Assembly: GCF_915070105.1 (NCBI RefSeq)
Contig: NZ_CAJZFJ010000060.1
Span: forward strand, 1-13,470
Source of the DNA: an uncultured Porphyromonas sp.
GTDB lineage: Bacteria; Bacteroidota; Bacteroidia; Bacteroidales; Porphyromonadaceae
DNA: 13,470 nucleotides
Direction of reading: 5' to 3'
Shown: piece by piece, positions 6,618-13,470 of the stretch
Layout of the letters: the number at the start of each line of letters is the position of its first letter
How positions within the stretch are numbered: the first letter of the stretch is position 1
The notes under the pieces: generated by a model
Databases searched by the model: none
What the model was told of the DNA's origin: nothing
What the model saw: only the letters and a program-made list of their open reading frames with translations
Program-made: the position numbers and the translations under genes

Positions 6618-7514
6618 ATGAGCCAAAGAGAAAAGAGAATACTAAAGGTCGGCATCATACAGCAGGCTAATACCGCCGATCATAGCGATAACAAGCGTCG
6701 CCTCAGGGAGGCTATCCGTCGGGTAGCTAGTGAGGGTGCAGAGCTTGTCGTCCTTCAGGAGCTACACAATGGCCTCTACTTCTGCCAGACAGAGGATGTC
6801 GATACCTTTGACGAGGCCGAGAGCATCCCTGGGGAGAGTACGAGGGAGTTTGGTGAGCTAGCACGAGAGCTGGGTATTGTACTCGTCCTATCGCTCTTTG
6901 AGCGTAGGGCTGCTGGACTCTACCACAATACGGCTGTCGTTATGGATCGTGATGGCTCGATAGCTGGTATGTACCGCAAGATGCATATCCCCGATGACCC
7001 TGCCTACTACGAGAAGTTCTACTTCACACCTGGAGACCTAGGCTTCGAGCCTATTGAGACCTCGGTAGGACGTCTCGGGGTGCTCGTGTGTTGGGACCAG
7101 TGGTACCCCGAGGCTGCACGCCTCATGGCGCTCTCGGGTGCTGATCTCCTTATCTATCCTACTGCGATCGGATGGGAGAGCAGTGATGAGTCGGGCGAGC
7201 AGACACGACAGAGTGATGCCTGGCAGCTCGTACAGCGTGGGCATGCCGTAGCTAATGGACTGCCCGTGGTGACGGTGAACCGTGTAGGACACGAGGCTGA
7301 TCCCTCTGGGCAGACTCGGGGTATCACCTTCTGGGGACGAAGCTTCGTAGCTGGGCCTCAGGGTGAGCTACTTGCAGAACTTGACCAGAGTGAGACGACT
7401 CGTGTTATCGAGATCGACCTAGCACGTAGCGAACGTGTGCGTCGCTGGTGGCCCTTCCTGCGTGATCGTCGCATCGATGCTTTCTCCGACCTCACCAAGC
7501 GTTATCGACGCTAG
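6618..7514 (+). CDS. aguB: N-carbamoylputrescine amidase
   Basis: AguB is a nitrilase-superfamily amidohydrolase that cleaves N-carbamoylputrescine to putrescine, CO2 and ammonia, completing the agmatine pathway begun by AguA. The 298 residues match the usual family length. The Glu-Lys-Cys triad is visible: Glu48 in LQELHNGLYF, Lys121 in YRKMHIPDDP, and Cys158 in LVCWDQWYPEAAR. The sequence around the Lys (HIPDDP, then FYFTPGD) is typical of the carbamoylputrescine branch. The ATG at 6618 follows AAGGAAG (6598-6604), though at a long spacing. The 61-base gap after aguA holds a weak 6-bp hairpin without a T tail (6556-6574), so co-transcription is likely. I see no clear terminator after it before the tsaE promoter. 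Confidence 0.95.
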   Translation: MSQREKRILKVGIIQQANTADHSDNKRRLREAIRRVASEGAELVVLQELHNGLYFCQTEDVDTFDEAESIPGESTREFGELARELGIVLVLSLFERRAAGLYHNTAVVMDRDGSIAGMYRKMHIPDDPAYYEKFYFTPGDLGFEPIETSVGRLGVLVCWDQWYPEAARLMALSGADLLIYPTAIGWESSDESGEQTRQSDAWQLVQRGHAVANGLPVVTVNRVGHEADPSGQTRGITFWGRSFVAGPQGELLAELDQSETTRVIEIDLARSERVRRWWPFLRDRRIDAFSDLTKRYRR

Positions 7515-7536
7515 AAGAATATAGCCAGAGGATACG

Positions 7537-7568
7537 TTTAGTCTTGTGGAGCTATTATTATAAATTTG
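7537..7568 (+). promoter_or_regulatory. Promoter of the tsaE gene cluster
   Basis: TAAATTTG (7561-7568) is a full match to the Bacteroidota -7 box. TTTA (7537-7540), one base off the -33 TTTG, lies 20 bases upstream. It is the best two-part promoter in the window. It sits in the 111-base gap between aguB and tsaE, so transcription would start near 7575. Confidence 0.55.
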
Positions 7569-7583
7569 TAAGCCGTAGACAAC

Positions 7584-7610
7584 CTCGTATGTAAGTGATC
7601 CATATACGAG
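7584..7610 (+). promoter_or_regulatory. Leader stem-loop upstream of tsaE
   Basis: CTCGTAT (7584-7590) pairs with ATACGAG (7604-7610); including two more pairs, one a wobble, the stem reaches 9 bp. It lies in the predicted 5' leader, ending 15 bases before the ATG. It has no T tail, so it is not a terminator. It may affect translation or bind a regulator. Confidence 0.3.
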
Positions 7611-7625
7611 CAAGAAGAGATACAA

Positions 7626-8075
7626 ATGGAAACAGAGACCATATATCTGCTCCCCGATGTAGGAGCTCTGCCTGGGCTGGCACAGCAGTTCATCCAGGAG
7701 GTACTCCCCTGGGGGGATGTCTTTGCCTTCTATGCCCCCATGGGGACAGGGAAGACGACCTTTATCAAGGCTCTATGTGAGGAGCTTGGAGTCACTGATG
7801 TGATCAATAGCCCGACCTTCTCGATCATCAATGAGTATCGAGCAGAGCCCTCGGGCGAACTGATCTATCACTTCGACTGCTACCGACTAGAGCAGCTCTC
7901 TGATGCCCTTAGCTTAGGGGCAGAGGACTACCTACAGAGTGGTGCCCTATGCTTCATCGAGTGGCCAGAGGTAATCGAAGATATATTGCCCGCCGACACT
8001 GTGCATGTGACCCTAGAGGAGCTAGAGGGCGGAGTACGTAAGCTCACGGCACGCTATAGACGCACGGAGGACTAG
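7626..8075 (+). CDS. tsaE: tRNA threonylcarbamoyladenosine biosynthesis ATPase TsaE
   Basis: TsaE is the small ATPase that works with TsaB and TsaD in placing the threonylcarbamoyl group on A37 of ANN-decoding tRNAs. The 149 residues are normal for the family. The Walker A loop is APMGTGKTT (37-45), where many family members have a GDLGAGKTT-like form. SPTFSIINEY (62-71), HFDCYRL (82-88) and IEWPE (111-115) are the other TsaE hallmarks. TsaB and TsaD are not in the window. The ATG at 7626 follows a predicted leader of about 50 bases. It is followed after only 2 bases by tdk, so the two are almost certainly co-transcribed. Confidence 0.95.
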   Translation: METETIYLLPDVGALPGLAQQFIQEVLPWGDVFAFYAPMGTGKTTFIKALCEELGVTDVINSPTFSIINEYRAEPSGELIYHFDCYRLEQLSDALSLGAEDYLQSGALCFIEWPEVIEDILPADTVHVTLEELEGGVRKLTARYRRTED

Positions 8076-8077
8076 GT

Positions 8078-8671
8078 ATGTACTACAACCTATTCGAGAC
8101 AGGGCGGACTCGCCAGCGAGGGAGTATCGAGGTGATCTGTGGCTCTATGTTCAGTGGCAAGACGGAGGAGCTCCTTCGCCGTCTCCGTAGAGCCAAGATA
8201 GCAGGGCTACAGGTCGAGATCTTTAAGCCTAGCCTGGACACTCGCTATGACGAAGAGCAGGTCGTCTCCCATGACCAAAATACGATCCCTTCTACCCCTG
8301 TAGACCATTCGTCGAATATCCTCCTCTTAGGCTCTGATGTAGATGTCGTCGGGATCGATGAAGCTCAGTTCCTCGATGACCATCTTCCCGAGGTCGTAGA
8401 GGCTCTTGCCGACCAAGGCATACGTGTAATCATCGCAGGGCTAGACCTCGACTTTAGGCGCAAGCCTTTCGGTCCTATGGCTGACCTCTGTGCTATCGCA
8501 GATTCGGTAGATAAGCTCCATGCCATCTGTATGGAGTGCGGCCACTGGGCCAACTATTCCTATCGCCTCGTGCTGGGTGAGCAGCAGGTAATGCTCGGCG
8601 AAGCTACCGAGTACAGTCCTCTATGTCGTACCTGCTACCTCAAGCACCTAAATACCACCACCGAAAAGTAA
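8078..8671 (+). CDS. tdk: Thymidine kinase (type II)
   Basis: Tdk phosphorylates thymidine to dTMP with ATP in the pyrimidine salvage route. At 197 residues it is a normal type II enzyme. The Walker A loop is GSMFSGKT (22-29). DEAQF (94-98) contains the presumed catalytic base Glu95. GLDLDF (121-126) precedes the substrate-binding lasso region. Four Cys (151, 154, 183, 186) in two CxxC pairs form the structural zinc site. The N-terminus has about 15 extra residues before the core, as in other Bacteroidota versions as far as I recall. The ATG lies 2 bases after the tsaE stop. The pairing with tsaE is probably positional, not functional. Confidence 0.96.
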   Translation: MYYNLFETGRTRQRGSIEVICGSMFSGKTEELLRRLRRAKIAGLQVEIFKPSLDTRYDEEQVVSHDQNTIPSTPVDHSSNILLLGSDVDVVGIDEAQFLDDHLPEVVEALADQGIRVIIAGLDLDFRRKPFGPMADLCAIADSVDKLHAICMECGHWANYSYRLVLGEQQVMLGEATEYSPLCRTCYLKHLNTTTEK

Positions 8672-8693
8672 ATCTCTACTACTTATAGAAGAT

Positions 8694-9548
8694 ATGAAAT
8701 CACCCTGGACACTATTCGTCACCTCTACCTCTCTCCTACTTAGCCTCTCTCTCCTGCCTAGCTGCAGTATCTCTGTGGGGCAACGTACAACGATAGAGCA
8801 GGCTCATCAAGGGCAGTACATGAGTCCCACCCTAGGGGGGAAGCTATTCACCTCTGCCTGGATGCAACGCTCAGCAGAGTACAAGGCGCTCTGTCAGCAG
8901 GCCTACAACATCGCTACCGAACGTCTCCTAGCCGCTACCTCTGATCCTCGTAATAAGGGGAAGAAGTGGGCTATCGTCACCGATATAGATGAGACGATCG
9001 TAGATAATAGTGCCAACTCCGTGCATCAGGCTCTCAAGGGTAAGGACTACGAACAGGCCTCATGGGATCACTGGTGTGACCTCAGCGAGGCGGTGGCACT
9101 GTCTGGGGCAGTGGAGTTCTTTCGCCTAGCAGATTCGCTCGGTGTGTCGATCTACTACATCTCCAATCGTGATGAGGTCAATAAGCCCGGTACCAAGAGG
9201 AACCTTATCGCCCTAGGCTTCCCTCAGGTAGATGAGGAACACTTTATGTTCCGTGATGCCTCTCGGAGCTCGGACAAGACCGCACGACGTAGTGCCGTCC
9301 TACGCTCGCACGAGATCTTGATGCTGCTAGGCGATAACCTTGGGGACTTTGATCACATCTTCGACGTACGAGATGAGGAGAAGCGAGATGAGTCGGTCAA
9401 GGTCTTTGCTAAGGAGTTTGGTCGTCGTTTCATCGTCCTGCCTAACCCCAACTATGGTGCTTGGGAGCCTGCTATGAACGGAGGTTATCCTAAGCTCGAG
9501 GAGAAGGATGCTAAGCTACGTACGCTCCTTCGCTCCCATCGCGAGTAA
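8694..9548 (+). CDS. 5'-nucleotidase / acid phosphatase lipoprotein, e(P4) family
   Basis: This is a HAD-superfamily phosphatase anchored as a lipoprotein. The signal peptide ends in a lipobox LLPSC, with Cys24 as the lipidated residue. HAD motif I is DIDET (97-101, nucleophile Asp97 and Asp99), motif II is SNR (157-159), the motif III Lys is Lys195 (SSDKT), and motif IV is GDNLGDF (213-219). The layout matches Haemophilus lipoprotein e(P4), which dephosphorylates nucleoside monophosphates and NMN outside the cytoplasm so that nucleosides can be taken up. That role would fit its place 22 bases after tdk, which salvages thymidine, but this link is inference. Length (284 residues) is typical. 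The exact substrate cannot be read from the sequence. Confidence 0.92.
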   Translation: MKSPWTLFVTSTSLLLSLSLLPSCSISVGQRTTIEQAHQGQYMSPTLGGKLFTSAWMQRSAEYKALCQQAYNIATERLLAATSDPRNKGKKWAIVTDIDETIVDNSANSVHQALKGKDYEQASWDHWCDLSEAVALSGAVEFFRLADSLGVSIYYISNRDEVNKPGTKRNLIALGFPQVDEEHFMFRDASRSSDKTARRSAVLRSHEILMLLGDNLGDFDHIFDVRDEEKRDESVKVFAKEFGRRFIVLPNPNYGAWEPAMNGGYPKLEEKDAKLRTLLRSHRE

Positions 9549-9596
9549 GCACCCATAGAATAAGTCACTACACTATATACCTAAAGCCACTCTTCC

Positions 9597-10925
9597 ATGC
9601 TCACTACACATCAATACGAGCAGATCGGACGTCTCATCCGTCGTGAGGTCGTCCCTGCTACTGGCTGTACAGAGCCAGCAGCTGTAGCCCTAACTGTTGC
9701 CTACGCAGCAGCAGTACTCCCTGGTACAGTACAGACGGCAGAGGTCCTGCTGAGTACCAATATGCTCAAGAATGCTATGGGCGTCGGTATCCCAGGCACT
9801 GGAATGTTCGGTATCCCCATCGCTATCGCTCTGGGGATTGTCCTTGCAGCTCCGGAGAAGCAACTTGAGCTCCTCGATAGCTTCTCTGATGAGGAGCTAG
9901 CAAGAGCCAAAGAGATTGTTGCCCAAGAGAAGATCTCTGTTCTCCTCAAGGAGGGGAGCAACGTGGACAAGCTCTACGTAGAGGTCATACTGAGGGACGA
10001 GGCTGGTCACACGGCTTGTGCTGTCCTCGAGAAGACCCATACGGGTATCTCTGCTCTCTCGCTGGATGGCGTGTCGTGCCTTGATCTCTTCGAGGTCGCA
10101 GCCTCCCCTTGTGGTTGTCCCGAAGAGATGCAGGCAGAGGCCGAGCCAGATATTCAGCTCTCCTTTGACCTCGTCTATGAGTATGCCCTCACAGCACCTC
10201 TTGAGGATATCCGCTTCATCTATGAGGCAGCCCTGCAGAACAAGCATGCCAGCGAGTTCTCTCTATCTCATAACTACGGGCACGCTCTAGGCAAGATGCT
10301 CCACAGCGACCTCGGTTTACAGTTCTTTGGTGATACACCCCTCACGCAGATGCTTGCCTCTACGAGCCTAGCCTGCGATGCTCGTATGGATGGTGCACCC
10401 GTCACCGTGATGAGCAACTCGGGGAGTGGTAACCAAGGGATCTCCTCGATGCTCCCAGTGCTGACCTTTGCACAGAGACAGGGACGCGACGAAGAGACCA
10501 CGACCCGAGCAGTCATGATGAGTAGCCTACTCGTCGTGTACGTCAAGCAGCAGCTCGGACGCCTCTCGTGCCTCTGCGGTATGGTCGTCTCGGGTATCGG
10601 GACGGCTTGTGCTCTGACCTACCTCCTCGGAGGGACGAAGGAGCAGTCCATAGGCGCCGTCAAGAATATGATCGGTAATGTCGCAGGAATGATCTGTGAT
10701 GGTGCCAAGCCTAGCTGTAGCCTAAAGGCCTCTACGGGCGTTAGCTCTGCTCTCATCTCTGCCCTCCTAGCTATGGAGGGGCATGCAGTCACCGCCAACG
10801 AAGGTATCGTCGAGGAGGATATAGACTGCTGCATCCGCAACCTCGCTGACCTCGGGCGTGATGGTATGGCCGAGACTGATCTGAAGGTACTGAAGATCAT
10901 GACCAGCAAGGGGCGGCATGGCTAG
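9597..10925 (+). CDS. CyuA/YhaM-family (UPF0597) Fe-S cysteine desulfidase-like / serine dehydratase alpha-like protein
   Basis: The family includes L-cysteine desulfidase, which splits cysteine into pyruvate, ammonia and sulfide with a [4Fe-4S] cluster, and is related to the alpha subunit of Fe-S serine dehydratase. The 442-residue protein carries GCTEP (23-27), an N-x-x-KN...IPGT block (55-68), NSGSGNQG (274-281) and a Cys-rich C-terminal part. Cys24, Cys327, Cys367 and Cys374 have the spacing (40 and 7 between the last three) that I recall for the cluster ligands of the archaeal enzyme. Extra Cys occur at 325 and 338. Start is the ATG at 9597, 48 bases after the phosphatase gene. Likely cytosolic. 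Cysteine breakdown to sulfide would fit an amino-acid-fermenting anaerobe, but the substrate is not proven. Confidence 0.87.
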   Translation: MLTTHQYEQIGRLIRREVVPATGCTEPAAVALTVAYAAAVLPGTVQTAEVLLSTNMLKNAMGVGIPGTGMFGIPIAIALGIVLAAPEKQLELLDSFSDEELARAKEIVAQEKISVLLKEGSNVDKLYVEVILRDEAGHTACAVLEKTHTGISALSLDGVSCLDLFEVAASPCGCPEEMQAEAEPDIQLSFDLVYEYALTAPLEDIRFIYEAALQNKHASEFSLSHNYGHALGKMLHSDLGLQFFGDTPLTQMLASTSLACDARMDGAPVTVMSNSGSGNQGISSMLPVLTFAQRQGRDEETTTRAVMMSSLLVVYVKQQLGRLSCLCGMVVSGIGTACALTYLLGGTKEQSIGAVKNMIGNVAGMICDGAKPSCSLKASTGVSSALISALLAMEGHAVTANEGIVEEDIDCCIRNLADLGRDGMAETDLKVLKIMTSKGRHG

Positions 10926-10995
10926 TCTCCCAGCCTTCGGGACTTGGGAAAGTCTCCGTGCCTAGCATATAGAATACGATTAAGACAACTGATTG

Positions 10996-13095
10996 ATGAC
11001 AAATAGGACGCTTCTCTTTGCGCTCTCATTCCTCTTCTGCTCCCTAGTCGTCTGGGGCTGTGCGAACCAAGGTTCCCCCGAGGGTGGGCCATACGATACG
11101 CAGCCCCCTCGCCTAGTTAGTGCCCATCCTACACAGCATGCTACTGGGGTGAAGGAGCGTCGCTTCGTCCTGCGCTTCGATGAGTATGTCAAGCTCTCCT
11201 CGGAGCAAGACAAGATCATTGTCTCTCCTCCCCAGATCCAGCCTGCCCGTATTATGGCCAATGGTAAGAGCGTGGTCATCTACCTAGAGGATAGCCTAAG
11301 GAAGAATGCCACCTATAGCTTCTACTTCGGTGATGCCATCCAGGACAACAACGAGGATAATCCCCTAGAGGACTTTGGCTACCTCATCTCCACGGGGGAT
11401 CACATTGACTCCATGCAGATCTCCGGGCAGATCGTAGATGCGCTGACCTATGAGCCCATCGCTGACCTTCTGGTGGGAGCCTATCCAGCCTCTTCGCTTA
11501 CGGATAGTACGCTGGCTCGTGAGCTCTTCCCCTACGTCTCGAAGACCAACCGAATGGGACGATTTACCCTACGTGGGCTACCTGATACGACCTATCGGGT
11601 ATTTGCTCTCAAGGATAATGACCGCAACTATAAGTACAATGAGCGGAGCGAAGGGCTTGCCTTCGACCGCACAGACTACCGCACTCTCCTGCGTGATAGC
11701 GTCCGTACCGACACGATCCGCATAGACTCTATCGTGAGGCGTGATACGCTGCACCGTGACTCGCTCGTCTCCTATCCCTATACCTTCTACTATCCCGACA
11801 ACATCTCGCTAAGGTATTCAGTACCTACCCTTGTGCGAGAAGGGCTGGAGCGACATAGTCGCCTAGATAGCTTGGTCTGCAGGCTGGAGTTCCTCACGGA
11901 GCCAAAGCGTATCCCTCGTCTTCGTTCGCTGGATCGTCCAGGTACGGCTGATAGCCTCCTCTACTGGGCGACCGCTCGGGGGAGGGCAGTGGACTATTGG
12001 CTACGTGACCCCTCTCTGATCGCTCGGGATTCGGTACGCTTTGCTGTGACTTACCAGAGGACAGACTCCCTTTTCCGCCTAGAGGAGCGAACGGATACCT
12101 TGACCTTCCTTCGTCCTAAGGTGCGTGAGCGTAAGAAGAGTAAGGATGAGGAGAAGAAGTCCCTCCTACAGCTCTCCTTCGCAGGTGCGAAGGGGCTCCT
12201 AGCTGGTACGCCGAGTGATAGCCTAATCCTTACGGCGACACGCCCACTAGCGGCACTACCTCAGGAGGCTCTCCGGCTCGAGGTGACCCGTGACTCCACC
12301 ACGACGAAGCACCCCTTCACATTACAGCAGGATAGCTTAGATCGTCTGCGCTATCACCTCCTCTTCCCTCGTAGCTATGGCGATAAGTTCGAGGTTCGGA
12401 TCGACTCGGCTGCTCTTCGGGATATCTATGGTGTCGCCTCAGACTCCGTCGCCTTCACCCAATCCGTGGAGGCGGAGAAGGAGCTCGGGCATCTTACCGT
12501 CACCCTCAGTGGCATCAAGGAACATGCCCTCGTAGAACTCCTAGACAAGGGTGATCTCGTGCTGGCCACACAGCGTGCTCACCCCGCGACCTCCACCTCG
12601 GGAGCCAAGGGTAGGGCAGACTCCCTTCCCTCCTCTACGCTGGATGCAGACCCTGTCCTTCAGTCTCTGATCAAGAAGCAACTGGCTGGTGCTGATAGCC
12701 TAGCCTCTCCCCATCGAAGTGCTACATCTCAAGCCCTCTCCGATAGTGTTGCGAAGGCTGATACCCTTCCTGCTAAGGCTGTGGAGACCTGCCAAGTGAC
12801 CTTCCATGACCTCAAGCCTGGTGAGTACTACCTACGTCTCATTATTGATGAGGACGCCAATGGTGCCTTTACTCCGGGGGATTATCCCAGTCGAGATCCA
12901 GAGCCCGTGTACTATTGTCCGCAGACCTTCGCCATAAAGAAGGGCTTCACCTCGGAGGAGAAGTGGGAGGTACATGCTACCTCACCTTTCCTCTCTAAGC
13001 CCGAGGCTCTACGTAAGGTCAAGCCCGATGAAGCAAAGAAGAAGCGGGAGGATAAGAACATCGAGTACTACAAGCGTTGGGGACGCAAGAAATAG
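10996..13095 (+). CDS. Ig-like domain (SbsA_N type) Bacteroidota lipoprotein
   Basis: This 699-residue protein is predicted to be exported and lipidated: a short signal peptide ends in LVVWGC, with Cys22 as the lipid site, followed by the NQGSPEGGPYDTQPP stretch typical of this Bacteroidota lipoprotein family. Residues about 35-135 look like a bacterial Ig-like (SbsA_N type) domain, including FDEYV and FGDAIQDNNE. Residues about 140-210 resemble a carboxypeptidase-regulatory-like beta domain. Residues 224-258 are rich in repeated Arg-Asp-Ser/Thr units. A second Ser/Ala/Asp-rich, probably flexible stretch comes late, then a conserved-looking C-terminal block with DEDANGAFTPGDYP and a Lys/Arg-rich tail. 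The frame also opens at a TTG at 10993, but the adjacent ATG at 10996 is preferred. It is last in the cluster, 70 bases after the previous gene. Its molecular function is unknown; a cell-envelope role is inferred. Confidence 0.85.
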   Translation: MTNRTLLFALSFLFCSLVVWGCANQGSPEGGPYDTQPPRLVSAHPTQHATGVKERRFVLRFDEYVKLSSEQDKIIVSPPQIQPARIMANGKSVVIYLEDSLRKNATYSFYFGDAIQDNNEDNPLEDFGYLISTGDHIDSMQISGQIVDALTYEPIADLLVGAYPASSLTDSTLARELFPYVSKTNRMGRFTLRGLPDTTYRVFALKDNDRNYKYNERSEGLAFDRTDYRTLLRDSVRTDTIRIDSIVRRDTLHRDSLVSYPYTFYYPDNISLRYSVPTLVREGLERHSRLDSLVCRLEFLTEPKRIPRLRSLDRPGTADSLLYWATARGRAVDYWLRDPSLIARDSVRFAVTYQRTDSLFRLEERTDTLTFLRPKVRERKKSKDEEKKSLLQLSFAGAKGLLAGTPSDSLILTATRPLAALPQEALRLEVTRDSTTTKHPFTLQQDSLDRLRYHLLFPRSYGDKFEVRIDSAALRDIYGVASDSVAFTQSVEAEKELGHLTVTLSGIKEHALVELLDKGDLVLATQRAHPATSTSGAKGRADSLPSSTLDADPVLQSLIKKQLAGADSLASPHRSATSQALSDSVAKADTLPAKAVETCQVTFHDLKPGEYYLRLIIDEDANGAFTPGDYPSRDPEPVYYCPQTFAIKKGFTSEEKWEVHATSPFLSKPEALRKVKPDEAKKKREDKNIEYYKRWGRKK

Positions 13096-13134
13096 CCCTG
13101 CATTTACCCTAATGTGCCACTGTGCACACCGAAG

Positions 13135-13177
13135 ATCCCTCCATAGGTCGCTACGTCCTATGGAGGGATTATTCTTT
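13135..13177 (+). terminator. Intrinsic terminator ending the tsaE-lipoprotein cluster
   Basis: A perfect 13-bp stem, ATCCCTCCATAGG (13135-13147) with CCTATGGAGGGAT (13157-13169), closes a 9-base loop and is followed by TATTCTTT. It starts 39 bases after the lipoprotein stop. No clear terminator is seen earlier in the cluster, which supports read-through from tsaE to here. Confidence 0.88.
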
Positions 13178-13377
13178 GTGGAGCGGTGGTTCTCCTGCCT
13201 CAGGGTCTTGCTCGGTGATTACGTTCCCAAGGGACATATAGGGAGACTCCTGCACCGTCAGTCTAGGGGCTACGCATGATCTTAATCTCTTTAGTACACT
13301 CCATTCTTTGGTTCTTTGGGGATATATTTCATGTCTCAGGGAGCCTTAGCTGTATCCCTAGAGTGCCTAGATGTTAG

Positions 13378-13413
13378 CCCCGAGGAGAGCTGTATACAAG
13401 AGCTCTCCTGGGG
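13378..13413. repeat. Strong hairpin inside repeat copy 2
   Basis: CCCC (13378-13381) plus AGGAGAGCT (13383-13391) pair with AGCTCTCCT (13401-13409) plus GGGG (13410-13413), with one bulged G, giving 13 bp around a 9-base loop that contains the palindrome GTATAC. No T tail follows, so it is not a standard terminator. Confidence 0.75.
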
Positions 13414-13432
13414 AGATACTTAGAGCGAGGTA

Positions 13433-13470
13433 GTGTACACGCGTGTATACAGTAGTGTACACGTGGGTAT
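13433..13470. repeat. Palindrome array of repeat copy 2, at least two 18-bp units
   Basis: Unit 1 (13433-13450) is GTGTACACGCGTGTATAC. After the 4-base spacer AGTA, unit 2 begins at 13455 and reads GTGTACACGTGGGTAT for 16 bases before the window ends. Unit length, spacer length and 22-bp period equal those of the array at 624-685. The number of further units is not visible. Confidence 0.8.

Larger units (their letters stand above)
13096..13470. other. Intergenic region at the right edge
   Basis: I see no gene in these 375 bases. It holds the terminator at 13135-13177, about 140 bases with nothing recognisable (13178-13320), and then copy 2 of the repeat element to the window end. A frame open across 12974-13279 is a shadow of the lipoprotein gene running through the terminator. 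TATATTTC (13323-13330) resembles a -7 box but ends in C and lacks a well-placed -33 box. Confidence 0.6.
13321..13470. repeat. Dispersed repeat element, copy 2 (cut by window edge)
   Basis: This is the second copy of the element at 513-690, in the same orientation and cut by the window end. Anchor to anchor distance (GTTAGCCCCGAG to GATACTTAGAGCG) is 42 bases here and 43 in copy 1. The gap from the second anchor to the first palindrome is 5 bases in both. The hairpin between the anchors has a different sequence from copy 1. Confidence 0.7.

Noticed and set aside
10926..10992. Terminator between the desulfidase-like gene and the lipoprotein gene
   Set aside because: Short GACTT/AAGTC pairing exists but the stem is weak and no T tail follows.
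10993..10995. TTG start for the lipoprotein
   Set aside because: The ATG immediately after it gives the same signal peptide and is the more usual start codon.
12974..13279. 101-codon frame at the end of the lipoprotein gene
   Set aside because: It shadows the lipoprotein frame and runs through a strong terminator.

Overview
The window looks like chromosome from a Porphyromonas species (Bacteroidota). The S46 peptidase closely matches the remembered sequence of P. gingivalis dipeptidyl-peptidase 7. Promoter-like sites fit the Bacteroidota -7 consensus TAnnTTTG, Shine-Dalgarno sites are weak, lipoproteins carry typical Bacteroidota lipoboxes, and the gene set (peptidase, agmatine catabolism, cysteine desulfidase-like protein) suits an asaccharolytic, amino-acid-using organism. 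Genus is inferred; species is not assigned.

Layout. 1-188 (minus strand) is the N-terminal part of a serine site-specific recombinase running off the left edge. 189-914 has no convincing gene but holds a repeat element with a tandem array of 18-bp palindromes spaced every 22 bp. 915-3059 is the exported peptidase dpp7, followed by a strong terminator. 3060-3647 is a hairpin-rich intergenic region. 3648-7514 is a probable operon pncB-nadD-aguA-aguB: the first two Preiss-Handler steps of NAD synthesis, then the two enzymes that turn agmatine into putrescine. 7626-13095 is a second co-directional run: tsaE (tRNA t6A modification), tdk (thymidine kinase), an e(P4)-type acid phosphatase lipoprotein, a CyuA/YhaM-type Fe-S cysteine desulfidase-like protein, and a 699-residue Ig-like lipoprotein, closed by a strong terminator at 13135-13177. 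The last 150 bases hold a second, truncated copy of the repeat element seen at 513-690.

The coding genes are mostly recognisable housekeeping or metabolic families. The least explained part is the non-coding sequence. Two same-orientation copies of the repeat lie 12.8 kb apart. They share short anchor sequences at nearly identical spacing, a hairpin whose sequence differs between copies, and arrays of 18-bp palindromes separated by exactly 4 bp. The recombinase fragment next to one copy is suggestive, but nothing here proves a functional link.
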